A stretch of 64,000 bases of DNA. It comes from Spirochaetota bacterium (lineage in GTDB: Bacteria > Spirochaetota > Spirochaetia > Treponematales > Treponemataceae). The first letter of the stretch is position 1. Each line of letters opens with the position of its first letter. The notes under the pieces were generated by a model. It was not told the DNA's origin, made no database searches, and saw only the letters and a list, made by a program, of their open reading frames with translations. Shown piece after piece: positions 25,100-33,439 of this stretch. The stretch is from positions 1-64,000 of the forward strand of contig JAEZST010000018.1 of the NCBI GenBank assembly GCA_023443865.1, read 5' to 3'. The position numbers and the translations under genes were made by a program.

Positions 25100-26089
25100 A
25101 TGATGGAAAACCGCGACCGAATCGATATTAAAGACGAAATTCGCAAACGCTACGGTACCGTGCGCCGGGTGTACGATTACCACCTCTATACCGCCAAGGG
25201 CGTGCGCCTTTTAGACCTGTGCCAGGAAGGCGGTTCCGCCATTCTCGGCTGGCGCGGCGGCCGCTCCAAGCTCGCCTTCAAGAATACCCTCGACCGGGGC
25301 ATCACCGGAACCTTTCCCACGGAATTGGAAGACGAACTGGTCCGCGCCGTGCAGGAACTCTTGCCCCAGTACCGTACCGTCCGCTGGTACGCTACCCGCG
25401 ACCGGGCCCGCATGGCCTGCGCCCAGTACCTCGGCCTCTGGAGCGAAATACCGCTCATAGAATCGCCCCTCCTGCATCCCGAAGCCACCGTCGACATCGG
25501 CCCCCCGGGCGATTCTCCCCATTCCGCCGCCCGCGCCCTTCACGGCGTGCCCATTTGGCGCCCCTGGCTTGACGAGGCCTATTACACCATGAGCGACCGG
25601 GTCGATTCCGCCTTTCTCCGCGAGGCGAACGACACGCTGGATACCATGGTGCTCGTTTCGCCCCTCCCGTTCGCCGGCGGTTGCGCCATCGCGGTGTTCG
25701 CCGACGACCCGCCCGTTCCCGGCACTTCCGGGGCGCAGGGGTCCGGAAAGGGTTCCATCATGCCGTCGGATTCCATCGCCCCCGCCCTCTTGGGCGCCCT
25801 GGCCCGCGGCTTTTACGACCTTGCCGCCGCCCTCGCCGAGCGTACCGAATCCGATTGGTCCCGCTTCGATTCGTACACCGCCCCCTATTGGGACCGCCGC
25901 GGCCCTTACCTCGTGCCGAAAATTCGCAAGTCGAAGTACCCCGAGTTTTTCAGGACCTGTCTCGACAAGGGCCTCCTTATCTCCCCGGAATACGAAACCC
26001 CGTCCATCGTGCCCATCGTCGCCGACGCCGGGGAATTCAAGTCGCTGGCGAAGGGTCCGTCCGGGAAAGCCCAGGCGCGAGAGAGCTGA
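25100..26089 (+). CDS. Class III aminotransferase-like protein lacking the PLP lysine
   Basis: This 329-aa protein is about 100 residues short of class III aminotransferases but follows their pattern. At its N-terminus, GVRLLDLCQEGGSAILGW then FPTELEDELVRAVQELLPQ matches the substrate-mouth and helix region of glutamate-1-semialdehyde aminotransferases. At its C-terminus, YPEFFRTCLDKGLLISPEYE matches their closing domain. The SGTEA phosphate-binding motif reads YATRDRA. The strand that should end in the PLP lysine (LxKxxGGGxP) reads LVSPLPFAGGCAIAV, without Lys. I infer a pseudoenzyme. GGAGG precedes ATG at 25100 (or 25103). It follows gatB by 25 bases, possibly with its own TACAAT box. Confidence 0.6.
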   Translation: MMENRDRIDIKDEIRKRYGTVRRVYDYHLYTAKGVRLLDLCQEGGSAILGWRGGRSKLAFKNTLDRGITGTFPTELEDELVRAVQELLPQYRTVRWYATRDRARMACAQYLGLWSEIPLIESPLLHPEATVDIGPPGDSPHSAARALHGVPIWRPWLDEAYYTMSDRVDSAFLREANDTLDTMVLVSPLPFAGGCAIAVFADDPPVPGTSGAQGSGKGSIMPSDSIAPALLGALARGFYDLAAALAERTESDWSRFDSYTAPYWDRRGPYLVPKIRKSKYPEFFRTCLDKGLLISPEYETPSIVPIVADAGEFKSLAKGPSGKAQARES

Positions 26090-26095
26090 GCCGCC

Positions 26096-26410
26096 ATGGA
26101 AAATTTACAGCCATTGATCGCCGACGGCACCGCGATAGAGCTGATCGTTCGCCTTGCCCTGGGGGCGCTCGCCTGCGTGCTCGCCATCGTTTCCTGGACC
26201 CGCACCCGCACCCTCGACTGGTTTTTCGTGATAGCGGCCATTCTCGCGTCCTACGCGGGAACCCTCTACCGCGCCCTGAAGGCCTTCGGCCTTTTTCCCA
26301 AGGGCGACCTGCTCGTCTACGGCGCGTCGCTCGGAATCATTCTTTCGGACAATTTCCCTATACTCCTTTTGGCGTTCGCCTGTTTCTTCTACGTAAGGAA
26401 CCGAAAATGA
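26096..26410 (+). CDS. Small three-helix membrane protein, unknown
   Basis: This 104-aa protein has three predicted membrane helices: residues ~15-33 (LIVRLALGALACVLAIV), ~42-60 (WFFVIAAILASYAGTLY) and ~72-98 (LVYGASLGIILSDNFPIL onward), ending in RNRK. It lies six bases after the aminotransferase-like gene and is probably co-translated with it. No family recognised. It is the last gene before the strong promoter of the outer membrane protein. Confidence 0.7.
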   Translation: MENLQPLIADGTAIELIVRLALGALACVLAIVSWTRTRTLDWFFVIAAILASYAGTLYRALKAFGLFPKGDLLVYGASLGIILSDNFPILLLAFACFFYVRNRK

Positions 26411-26461
26411 CATTTATCGCCGAAATGTAAGGTGTATTCACCGTAATTTCATAAAAAAAAC

Positions 26462-26490
26462 TTGACTGCTAAAAATTCCAAAGGTATACT
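26462..26490 (+). promoter_or_regulatory. Strong sigma-70 promoter of the major outer membrane protein
   Basis: TTGACT (26462-26467), 17 bp, TATACT (26485-26490). The predicted start is near 26497, giving a leader of about 69 nt that ends with a near-ideal ribosome site, AAGGAGGAA, at 26550-26558. Confidence 0.85.
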
Positions 26491-26565
26491 GGACCAAAAG
26501 ATAGGGTAGGTTATAAAAAAACCGTTGGTTTGACCTTCCCCGAACTTTAAGGAGGAATTTCTTAA

Positions 26566-28476
26566 ATGAAGAAAGCTCTTGCAATTCTTAGCGCTTTGGC
26601 TTTGATCGTACCCGCGATTTTTGCCGAAGGCATGCCTGCCCCGACTCTGACATACGGATTCTCCGGAGACCTGGAAACCCAGCTCGTTCAGGAGAATACC
26701 ATCTCCCAGACCTCCAGCACCCTCGCCGAGAACGAAGCCGCCGAGACCCCCAACGGTTTCAAGGCTACCAAGCTCGTCGCGAACACCTGGGCGAACATGG
26801 ACTGGAAGCTCGCCAGCATCAAGGCCGAAGGCAAGTACGACGCCTTCCGCTCCACCGCCGATGACTACAGCTGGATGTACGTCACCGCTACCTGGAAAGA
26901 CCTCTTCGGCTTCAAGGTTGAAGACGTTCTCAAGGTCGATAACAAGGAATTGGGCGCGACCACTCCTGCTGCTACCAAGACCCTGAACAAGAACCCGACC
27001 AATGAAATCGTGATCACCCTTGATCGCCTTGAGTCCGAGGGCTACAAGTTCTACGCCAAGTACAACAACACCGTACTGAGCGCTCTGAGCCTGACTGCCG
27101 GTTCCAACATCGACAGCGTGGTTGACTCCTTCAAGGAAATCGGTTTTGAGATCAGCAACGACGCTTTCGGCGGTAAGGTTGTTTACAATTCCGCCGTTCC
27201 CGGTAATAGTGCCTCTCTCGACGTAGCCCAGTTCGAAGCCAAGAAGCTCTTCGGCGTGTGGAATGCCCTCGTGAACAGCAAGGACGACATGGGTCTCCGC
27301 ATTGCCAACCTCGACAGTGATGTCAAGTTCGGTAATGGCGACTATGCTGCCGAGTTCAAGATCGACGGCGGTGACGGCCTCCAGGGCGGTCACGACATGA
27401 ACATGCTCAACACCATGACCTTTGGCGAGAACGTGACCGTTAAGGCCGCCATGCGCGTTCCCCAGGCTACCTATACCTTCCGTGACTGGATCGCCGGTGA
27501 CAAGCAGGGTGTAGGCAATAACCCCGGCGCGAACCTCGACGCCCAGGTTGCCATGAAGATCGGAACCATTGGTGAAGTTGCCGTTGGTGCTCAGGTCCGC
27601 AATGACTATGAAACCATCGCATCTGGATTCAAGGGTCCCTCGAAGCTTTTGGCGGAATTCAACGCCCCTGCTCCTGGTAGTGACAAGGCAAACCAGACTC
27701 CTGAAAAGGACGACCTCGTTGACGGAAACGCCTTCTGGGTAGACGCGAACCTCAGCGGTCTCGTGGGCGAAAAGAACGGCTTGTTCGTGTTCTCCGATTT
27801 CATCCAGAAGGGTTATATCCTCGCGAACAAAGAAGCTACTGACACTGATTCTGCCACCGAAGCAAACAAGCTTGACGTTGGTACCGCGCTCCGCATTCGC
27901 GCCGGTGCCGAGTTCAAGATGGTTGCCTCTGACGCTCTGACCCTCCTCGCGAGCGCCCAGTTCATGACCCTTGCCGGTTATGATATCAAGGGTGTGACAG
28001 GCGTTTCCTTCAGCGAAATGTCAAATGACACCAATCTTCCCACCGCTACCAACTATAAGGATAACTATAACGAAGGCGGCGCAATTGCTAACATCTTTGG
28101 TATTAAGCCCCTTATCGTGAAAGTGCGCGCCGACTACAAGGTTAGCGACACCCTCAGCGTGTACGGTAAGAACGTGTTCAACATGAATGACGGAGCTCTG
28201 AAAGATTCTTCCACCATCCTTAACACCAAGGACGTCTATGGCTCCTATGGCGTTGACACCGTCACCCTCGGATGCACCATCGTTTCCGGTGAGAAGTCCA
28301 AGCTCGGAATCAGCACCGACGTTAACCTCTACCTCGGTGTACCCGCTGCTTCTGATCTGTATCTGACCGGTCTTACCGATGCCCAGAAGAAGAATGTTGA
28401 CGCCGCTTATGGTGCCTTCGTTTCTTCCAACTACAACCCCTTCGTCGTGAAGGCTTCTTACACCTACTCCTACTAA
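26566..28476 (+). CDS. Abundant outer membrane beta-barrel protein (putative porin)
   Basis: This 636-aa protein has a signal peptide MKKALAILSALALIVPAIFA, cleaved before EGMP. The mature part is made of alternating strands with many Gly, Asn, Asp, Thr and aromatic residues and ends in KASYTYSY, an aromatic C-terminus like outer membrane barrels. Codon use is strongly biased (AAG, AAC, GAC, CTC), unlike its neighbours. With the near-consensus promoter, AAGGAGG site and UUCG terminator, this indicates very high expression. It is a likely porin or surface antigen. I do not recognise the specific family and see no Msp-type repeat domain. Confidence 0.75.
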   Translation: MKKALAILSALALIVPAIFAEGMPAPTLTYGFSGDLETQLVQENTISQTSSTLAENEAAETPNGFKATKLVANTWANMDWKLASIKAEGKYDAFRSTADDYSWMYVTATWKDLFGFKVEDVLKVDNKELGATTPAATKTLNKNPTNEIVITLDRLESEGYKFYAKYNNTVLSALSLTAGSNIDSVVDSFKEIGFEISNDAFGGKVVYNSAVPGNSASLDVAQFEAKKLFGVWNALVNSKDDMGLRIANLDSDVKFGNGDYAAEFKIDGGDGLQGGHDMNMLNTMTFGENVTVKAAMRVPQATYTFRDWIAGDKQGVGNNPGANLDAQVAMKIGTIGEVAVGAQVRNDYETIASGFKGPSKLLAEFNAPAPGSDKANQTPEKDDLVDGNAFWVDANLSGLVGEKNGLFVFSDFIQKGYILANKEATDTDSATEANKLDVGTALRIRAGAEFKMVASDALTLLASAQFMTLAGYDIKGVTGVSFSEMSNDTNLPTATNYKDNYNEGGAIANIFGIKPLIVKVRADYKVSDTLSVYGKNVFNMNDGALKDSSTILNTKDVYGSYGVDTVTLGCTIVSGEKSKLGISTDVNLYLGVPAASDLYLTGLTDAQKKNVDAAYGAFVSSNYNPFVVKASYTYSY

Positions 28477-28499
28477 TCTAGGATCCGGTTTAAGAGAGA

Positions 28500-28530
28500 G
28501 GGCGTCCCTTCGGGGGCGCCCTTTTTTTTT
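28500..28530 (+). terminator. UUCG-loop terminator of the outer membrane protein
   Basis: GGGCGTCCC (28500-28508) pairs with GGGGCGCCC (28513-28521) with one G-T pair, closed by a TTCG tetraloop and followed by nine T. It is one of the strongest terminators in the window. Confidence 0.93.
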
Positions 28531-28667
28531 GTTTTATAAAAAATGGTTAGGGAATTGTAGACTAAAAATTGATAGCTAGACCGCAGCGGTATGCTTCTTT
28601 GGAATTCATAGTCGTATGATTAATGTTCTGGTAGGGGTTTTCTGTGTGAATTTGATCTCTTCTTACT
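28531..28667. other. Intergenic region between convergent genes
   Basis: This 137-bp AT-rich stretch lies between the outer membrane protein terminator and the stop of acylphosphatase. I see no reading frame, repeat or clear hairpin in it. Confidence 0.6.
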
Positions 28668-28943
28668 CTAGTCAAACCCCGCGTAGCCTTGCGGGGTTGT
28701 TCTTTCTTTTTGAATGTTTTCTACCCGGGCCATACTGGGGCCGGTTTCTAGGGCGTTAAGGAGCGCGTTTACGGCGCTTTCTGGTCCCTCGACGAAGGCG
28801 TCTACGGTACCGGCCCAGGTATTTTTTACCCAACCGTTTACGCCCAAGCGATGGGCGGTCCATTGGGTCCAGGCGCGAAAGCCCACGCCTTGAACCCTTC
28901 CGGTTACGGTGACGCGGTAGGCGACGGTCGCCTCGCGGGGCAT
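28668..28943 (-). CDS. acyP: Acylphosphatase
   Basis: This 91-aa enzyme hydrolyses acyl phosphates such as acetyl phosphate and carbamoyl phosphate. The catalytic motif GRVQGVGFR (with the essential Arg) and the Asn-containing NGWVKNTWAGTVDAFVEG are intact. The length is standard. The ATG lies two bases after the ilvE stop, so it is translated from the ilvE message. An acetate kinase that makes acetyl phosphate is encoded about 29 kb away. Confidence 0.95.
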   Translation of the reverse strand: MPREATVAYRVTVTGRVQGVGFRAWTQWTAHRLGVNGWVKNTWAGTVDAFVEGPESAVNALLNALETGPSMARVENIQKERTTPQGYAGFD

Positions 28944-28945
28944 CG

Positions 28946-30031
28946 TTACACCCGTACGTTCCAGCCGCGAACGTCGTCGATGGCGCCGTACTGGGTGCCT
29001 TTCAGTTTGGCCTGAATGCGGGCGCCGAGCTCGCCGGGTTTACGGTTGTTGAATACGTATTCCTTGCCGTTCCACGTAATGCTCTCAATGGGCGTAACGC
29101 CGGCGGCGGTTCCGGTAACGAAACACTCTACGCATTTTTTCGCTACTTCCTGAATGGATATTTTACGCTCAAGGACATTGACGCCTTCGGCCCGCGCCAG
29201 CTCAATTACCGAGGCTCGGGTAATTCCGGGAAGAATCGTATCGCCCAGGGCGGGCGTGATAAGGTCTCCGTTTTTCAGCCGGAAGAAAACGTTGCAGGAC
29301 GAGCCTTCCTCGATATACTTCCGCTTTACCGCGTCGAGAAAGATCACTTCCATATAACCGGAATCTTCCGCTTCCTTTTTCGCGAGCATCGATACGACAT
29401 AGTTCGAGGCGCACTTTATCCACCCCGTGCCTTTGGGAGTCGCGCGGATTCGGTCGGTAACCACGGCCTTGGTGTTGGCGCCCTTGAAGTAACTGGAAAC
29501 CGTGGTGGCGCAAATAACGACGTAGGGCGCCTTAGAAGTTCCGATACCGATTGCCCCCTCGGAGTACATAAACGGCCGAACGTATACGGCGCTCGCCCCG
29601 GCGTAATTGTCTTTTTCCCACGCGTCATCGTATTCGGGAATATAGCCGAGCTCGCGGTTTCGCTTCAGGAATTCGACGCTTGCCTTCAGGTAGCGGTCCT
29701 GCGGAAAGGCGGGGGCGTAGAGCCCTTTCATGGAGTCGTAAAAGCGTTTAGCGTTTCGGTCGGGTCGGAAAATGGCGAGTGTTCCGTCTTTTTGGGGGTA
29801 GGCTTTCATGCCCTCGAAACAGCCGAGCGCGTATTGGGAGGTGTAATTGACCAAGGGGAGGGGAAACTGATTTCGCTTGGCGTATACCTTCGCGCGATCG
29901 GCCTCGCTCATGGCGGACAGTTCCGCGAAACTGATGCTGTCGGCCTGAAACCATTGTTCGTCCCAGCCGCCGGTTACGGGATTGAATTGCGCCACGTAGG
30001 AGATAGGATACATTGCGAGATTAAACGCCAT
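28946..30031 (-). CDS. ilvE: Branched-chain amino acid aminotransferase
   Basis: This fold-type IV PLP enzyme interconverts Leu, Ile and Val with their keto acids. At 361 aa it is the eukaryote-like BCAT length. Motifs include ALGCFEGMKAY, VYVRPFMYSEG, GTGWIKCASNYV (containing the PLP Lys), IEEGSSCNVFF, GDTILPGITRAS and FVTGTAAGVTPI. The start is the ATG at 30031, with GGAGG nine bases upstream; an upstream TTG is less likely. Acylphosphatase follows in the same operon. Confidence 0.95.
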   Translation of the reverse strand: MAFNLAMYPISYVAQFNPVTGGWDEQWFQADSISFAELSAMSEADRAKVYAKRNQFPLPLVNYTSQYALGCFEGMKAYPQKDGTLAIFRPDRNAKRFYDSMKGLYAPAFPQDRYLKASVEFLKRNRELGYIPEYDDAWEKDNYAGASAVYVRPFMYSEGAIGIGTSKAPYVVICATTVSSYFKGANTKAVVTDRIRATPKGTGWIKCASNYVVSMLAKKEAEDSGYMEVIFLDAVKRKYIEEGSSCNVFFRLKNGDLITPALGDTILPGITRASVIELARAEGVNVLERKISIQEVAKKCVECFVTGTAAGVTPIESITWNGKEYVFNNRKPGELGARIQAKLKGTQYGAIDDVRGWNVRV

Positions 30032-30072
30032 CGAAGATGCCTCCAAAAACCCCAAAAAGGGTATTATTTAAT

Positions 30073-30101
30073 AATTTAGCAGTATCTTGAGCCTTTGTAA
30101 A
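30073..30101 (-). promoter_or_regulatory. sigma-70 promoter of ilvE-acyP
   Basis: On the minus strand TTTACA (30101-30096), 17 bp, TAAATT (30078-30073). An AT-rich TTATTTAATAA stretch lies just downstream in the leader. Confidence 0.5.
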
Positions 30102-30162
30102 GTTGGGTTTGGCGGTCGGAATTCCGCGCTCGGCGGATCCTGGAAGGGCTTTTTTCGTCGTC

Positions 30163-30191
30163 TTGCAGTTTGGACCGTTCGCCGGTACAAT
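30163..30191 (+). promoter_or_regulatory. Probable promoter of ychF
   Basis: TTGCAG (30163-30168), 17 bp, TACAAT (30186-30191). The predicted leader is about 24 nt, carrying CCGAGG before the ATG at 30222. It is divergent from the ilvE promoter. Confidence 0.55.
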
Positions 30192-30221
30192 GGAGCGATA
30201 CTATTTTCCGAGGATTTTCAC

Positions 30222-31331
30222 ATGGCAATAAATTGCGGCATAGTAGGACTGCCCAACGTCGGCAAGTCTACCATCTTTTCCGCGCTTACCAGCGCTCCGG
30301 CAGAAGCGGCGAATTACCCGTTTTGCACGATAAACCCCAACGTCGGCATCGTGGACGTTCCCGACGCGCGGCTTTCCTATCTCGCTTCCAAGTTCAACCC
30401 GAAGAAAACCATACCCGCGGCGGTGGAATTCGTGGACATCGCGGGACTCGTGAAGGGAGCCTCGAAGGGAGAGGGGCTGGGCAACCAGTTCCTTTCGCAC
30501 ATTCGCGAAGTGGGCGTGATCGCGCAGGTCGTGCGGTGTTTCGAGAATCCCGACATCATTCACGTAAGCAACAAGGTAGATCCCGCGAGCGACATCGAAA
30601 CGATCAACATCGAGCTTGCCCTGGCCGATCTCGATTCCGTCGAGAAGCGGGCCGAGCGCGCTTCCCGCGCCGCGAAGGTACAGGGAAAGGACGCCCAAAA
30701 GGAATCGGCCCTGGTGCTCGGCGCGATCGCGAAGATCCGCCCCTTGCTCGAGGAAGGTAAGCCGGCGCGGCTCGCGGACCTCACGGACGAAGAGCGCGAC
30801 GCCATGTACGATAGCCACCTTATCACCATGAAGCCGCAGATGTACGTGTGCAACGTGGACGAGGCGGGCATGAAAAACGGGAATGCCCATATCGAGACGG
30901 TGAAGAAGATCGCCGCCGCGGAAGGCGCCGACGTGGTCGTGATATGCGGCAAGTTCGAGGCGGAACTGGCGGACCTGGAAAGCCTGGAAGAGAAGCTCGC
31001 CTTTCTCGAGGAGATCGGGCTCACCGAATCGGGCCTCACGTCGCTCGCGCGCGCGGCGTATCACCTTTTGGGACTGCGGACCTTCTTTACCGCCGGCGAG
31101 GACGAATGCCGCGCCTGGACCATACACTCCGGCGATACGGCCCCGAAGGCCGCGGGCGTAATACACACCGATTTCGAAAAGGGCTTTATCAAGGCCGAGG
31201 TGTACTCCTACGACGATTTCGTAAAGTACGGCACCGAGCAAAAGATTAAGGAAGCGGGCCGGCTGCGCCAGGAAGGAAAGGAATACGTGGTCGCGGACGG
31301 CGACGTTATCTTCTTCAAATTCAACGTATAG
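30222..31331 (+). CDS. ychF: Obg-family ATPase YchF
   Basis: This 369-aa ribosome-associated OBG-like NTPase starts MAINCGIVGLPNVGKST (P-loop) and has FVDIAGLVKGASKGEGLGNQ (switch/G3). The specificity motif is NxxE-like, as expected for ATP-preferring YchF proteins. A coiled-coil insertion and the C-terminal TGS domain follow (AWTIHSGDTAPKAAGVIH, GKEYVVADGDVIFFKFNV). The start at 30222 is set by a GAGG site eight bases upstream. YchF links translation and stress responses in other bacteria. Confidence 0.96.
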   Translation: MAINCGIVGLPNVGKSTIFSALTSAPAEAANYPFCTINPNVGIVDVPDARLSYLASKFNPKKTIPAAVEFVDIAGLVKGASKGEGLGNQFLSHIREVGVIAQVVRCFENPDIIHVSNKVDPASDIETINIELALADLDSVEKRAERASRAAKVQGKDAQKESALVLGAIAKIRPLLEEGKPARLADLTDEERDAMYDSHLITMKPQMYVCNVDEAGMKNGNAHIETVKKIAAAEGADVVVICGKFEAELADLESLEEKLAFLEEIGLTESGLTSLARAAYHLLGLRTFFTAGEDECRAWTIHSGDTAPKAAGVIHTDFEKGFIKAEVYSYDDFVKYGTEQKIKEAGRLRQEGKEYVVADGDVIFFKFNV

Positions 31332-31340
31332 GACCAAACG

Positions 31341-32282
31341 ATGGACGAGAGCGATAAAAGCAAAGAACGGGCCACGATAACGGACGCCTCCGGGCCCGAG
31401 ACCGAAACCGAACGCGCGGACGGCGGCAAGACGAGAAAGGGCCGCCTGCAATTAAAGCCATACCATTGGATCGTGTTGGCGATCGCCGCGTATTACTTTG
31501 TCATGGCCGGGAAGGAGATGCTTTTCCCGGATAAGGGGGCGGCGCAGGAAGCGGCCCCGGTTTCGAACGTTCCGGCGGACTTGGCGCTGGCGTGGTCAGA
31601 CGAATTCGATTTGGACGGTGCGCCCGATCCTTCGAAGTGGGACTACTCGCTCGGCGGAAACGGGTGGGGCAATCAGGAACTGCAGAATTACACATCGGAC
31701 GCGAAAAACGCGTACGTAAAAAAGGGCATGCTCCATATCGTTGCGCGCAAAGAGGACGGCCTATGGAAGAGCGCCCGGCTGAAGACCGAGGGAAAGGCGG
31801 AATGGAAATACGGGTATTTCGAGATTCGCGCGAAGCTCCCGAAGGGAATCGGTACCTGGCCCGCCATTTGGATGCTTCCCCGCTACGCAAAATACGGCAA
31901 TTGGCCCCGATCCGGCGAAATAGACATTATGGAGCACGTTGGCTTCGACCCGGAGGTCATCGTCACTACGGCGCATACCAAGGCGTATAACCACCGGATA
32001 GGAACCCAAAAAAGCGCGAGCCGGAAGGTGGAAGGCGCGCAGGACGGCTTCCATACCTACGCGGTGGATTGGCGCGAGGATTCCATTACCTGGTATATCG
32101 ACGGGGTTGAGGCGTACCGTTTCGATAACGAGCGGGCGACGACCGCGGAATGGCCCTTCGACATACCCTTTCACCTTATTATGAACGTGGCGATCGGCGG
32201 GTCGTGGGGCGGACAGCAGGGCGTCGATTCCCGGCTGAAAACCGCGGAAATGACGGTCGATTACGTCAGGGTGTACCAATAA
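31341..32282 (+). CDS. GH16 beta-glucanase (laminarinase type), membrane-anchored
   Basis: This 313-aa protein has a charged cytoplasmic tail of about 40 residues, one membrane helix (HWIVLAIAAYYFVMA), then a GH16 domain facing the periplasm. The catalytic core GEIDIMEHVG has both Glu and the Asp between them, and WPAIWMLP and WGNQELQNYT are typical of beta-1,3(4)-glucanases. The closing strand AEMTVDYVRVYQ is also typical. It follows ychF by nine bases. The long charged tail ahead of the anchor is unusual for a secreted glycanase. Substrates are probably laminarin or mixed-linkage glucans. Confidence 0.92.
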   Translation: MDESDKSKERATITDASGPETETERADGGKTRKGRLQLKPYHWIVLAIAAYYFVMAGKEMLFPDKGAAQEAAPVSNVPADLALAWSDEFDLDGAPDPSKWDYSLGGNGWGNQELQNYTSDAKNAYVKKGMLHIVARKEDGLWKSARLKTEGKAEWKYGYFEIRAKLPKGIGTWPAIWMLPRYAKYGNWPRSGEIDIMEHVGFDPEVIVTTAHTKAYNHRIGTQKSASRKVEGAQDGFHTYAVDWREDSITWYIDGVEAYRFDNERATTAEWPFDIPFHLIMNVAIGGSWGGQQGVDSRLKTAEMTVDYVRVYQ

Positions 32283-32359
32283 TAGAATGAACCGATTCTC
32301 CGGCGCGCTTTCGGGCAAGCCGGGACGGAACGGCCGACAAGGGTTTCAAGGAGGCGATT

Positions 32360-33400
32360 ATGCCGAGGGGGAACCCTTTTTTGTTTTTAAAGCGGTGGAC
32401 GGCGCTCCTTTGCGTAGCGGTTTCAACGCTTTCCTGCGCCCTTGATTCCGTCGGGGCGGCGCTCGGCCATGGGAATGACCCGAACCGAATCCGGATAATG
32501 ACCTGGAATACGCAAACCTTTTTTGACGATCAGGAATGCGGCAGGGAATTCGATGAGTTCAGGGGCGGGGAATCGCGGTGGAACGCGGAGAAATACGAGG
32601 GGCGGCTGAATCGATTGCGGGATACCCTTTTGCAGGCCGGGAAAAAATTGGGAATGGGCTCAGACCGGGGACCGGATATCGTCGCGTTGCAAGAAATAGA
32701 GAATACCCGGGTGTTGCGGGATATATGCAATCGCATGCCCGCCTTGGGAGCGTATTCCCATGCCGCCTTCGTTCCTCCCACCGCCGAGGGCGCGTTCGGG
32801 GTGGCGTTGCTGAGCAAGTACCCCATTCGATCGGTAACCGCCCACACGCCGCATGTCGCTTCGGTTTCGGTTCGGCCCCTATTGCAGGCTACCCTCGACA
32901 CGCCGTTGGGACCGCTCGCGCTGTTCGTGGTCCATTGGAAGAGCAAGGTCGGGGAAACCGCCGCGCCCTCGGAAACCGCCCCGCCTTCGGTCAGGTATGC
33001 CCAGGAAGGGACCTTGAGCGCGTGTATCGAGAAATTGCGCGGGGATTGCCCCGAGGTCCCGTATATTGTCTGCGGCGATTTTAATTGCGGACCGGGAGAA
33101 TCGGCCTTGCTCGGCGCCTTGCCGGGAATTTGGGAGCGGTACGGCGACGACGGGGGGTCTTACTGGTATTCGGGTTCCTGGGAGCGAATCGATAATATCC
33201 TGTGGTCGGATACCCTCGAGTCTGGCCATGGCGATTCATCCGGCGGCGGATTATGGACGGTGTCGCGCTCGTTTCCCCTGAATGACCCTCCCTTGACCGA
33301 CGCGGGATCGCGGCCGCGGCCCTATAGGATCGGGACCGACGGCGGTTATTCGGATCATTTGCCCCTTCTCGCGGAATTGACGCTCGATAAACGCCCGTAA
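32360..33400 (+). CDS. Secreted endonuclease/exonuclease/phosphatase-family lipoprotein
   Basis: This 346-aa protein has an N-terminal lipoprotein signal ending in the lipobox STLSC (Cys near residue 26). The EEP fold motifs are all visible: RIMTWNTQTFFD, DIVALQEIENT, FVVHWKSK, CGDFNCGPGES and YSDHLPLLAEL, the latter with the catalytic Asp-His. The substrate may be nucleic acid, sugar phosphate or lipid phosphate; this cannot be decided here. GGAGG precedes the ATG. A 77-base gap separates it from the GH16 gene with no terminator. Confidence 0.88.
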   Translation: MPRGNPFLFLKRWTALLCVAVSTLSCALDSVGAALGHGNDPNRIRIMTWNTQTFFDDQECGREFDEFRGGESRWNAEKYEGRLNRLRDTLLQAGKKLGMGSDRGPDIVALQEIENTRVLRDICNRMPALGAYSHAAFVPPTAEGAFGVALLSKYPIRSVTAHTPHVASVSVRPLLQATLDTPLGPLALFVVHWKSKVGETAAPSETAPPSVRYAQEGTLSACIEKLRGDCPEVPYIVCGDFNCGPGESALLGALPGIWERYGDDGGSYWYSGSWERIDNILWSDTLESGHGDSSGGGLWTVSRSFPLNDPPLTDAGSRPRPYRIGTDGGYSDHLPLLAELTLDKRP

Positions 33401-33439
33401 TGAATTGATTTTTTCGCCAAATCGGGGGAAAATCATTCC

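Noticed and set aside
25100..26089. Functional glutamate-1-semialdehyde aminotransferase
   Set aside because: The PLP lysine and SGTEA motif are absent and the protein is too short.
30069..30080. TTATTTAATAA as an operator in the ilvE leader
   Set aside because: It is short and AT-only, easily expected by chance in an AT-rich promoter region.
30201..31451. 416-codon open frame opposite ychF
   Set aside because: It is an antisense shadow of a conserved gene with no protein family features.
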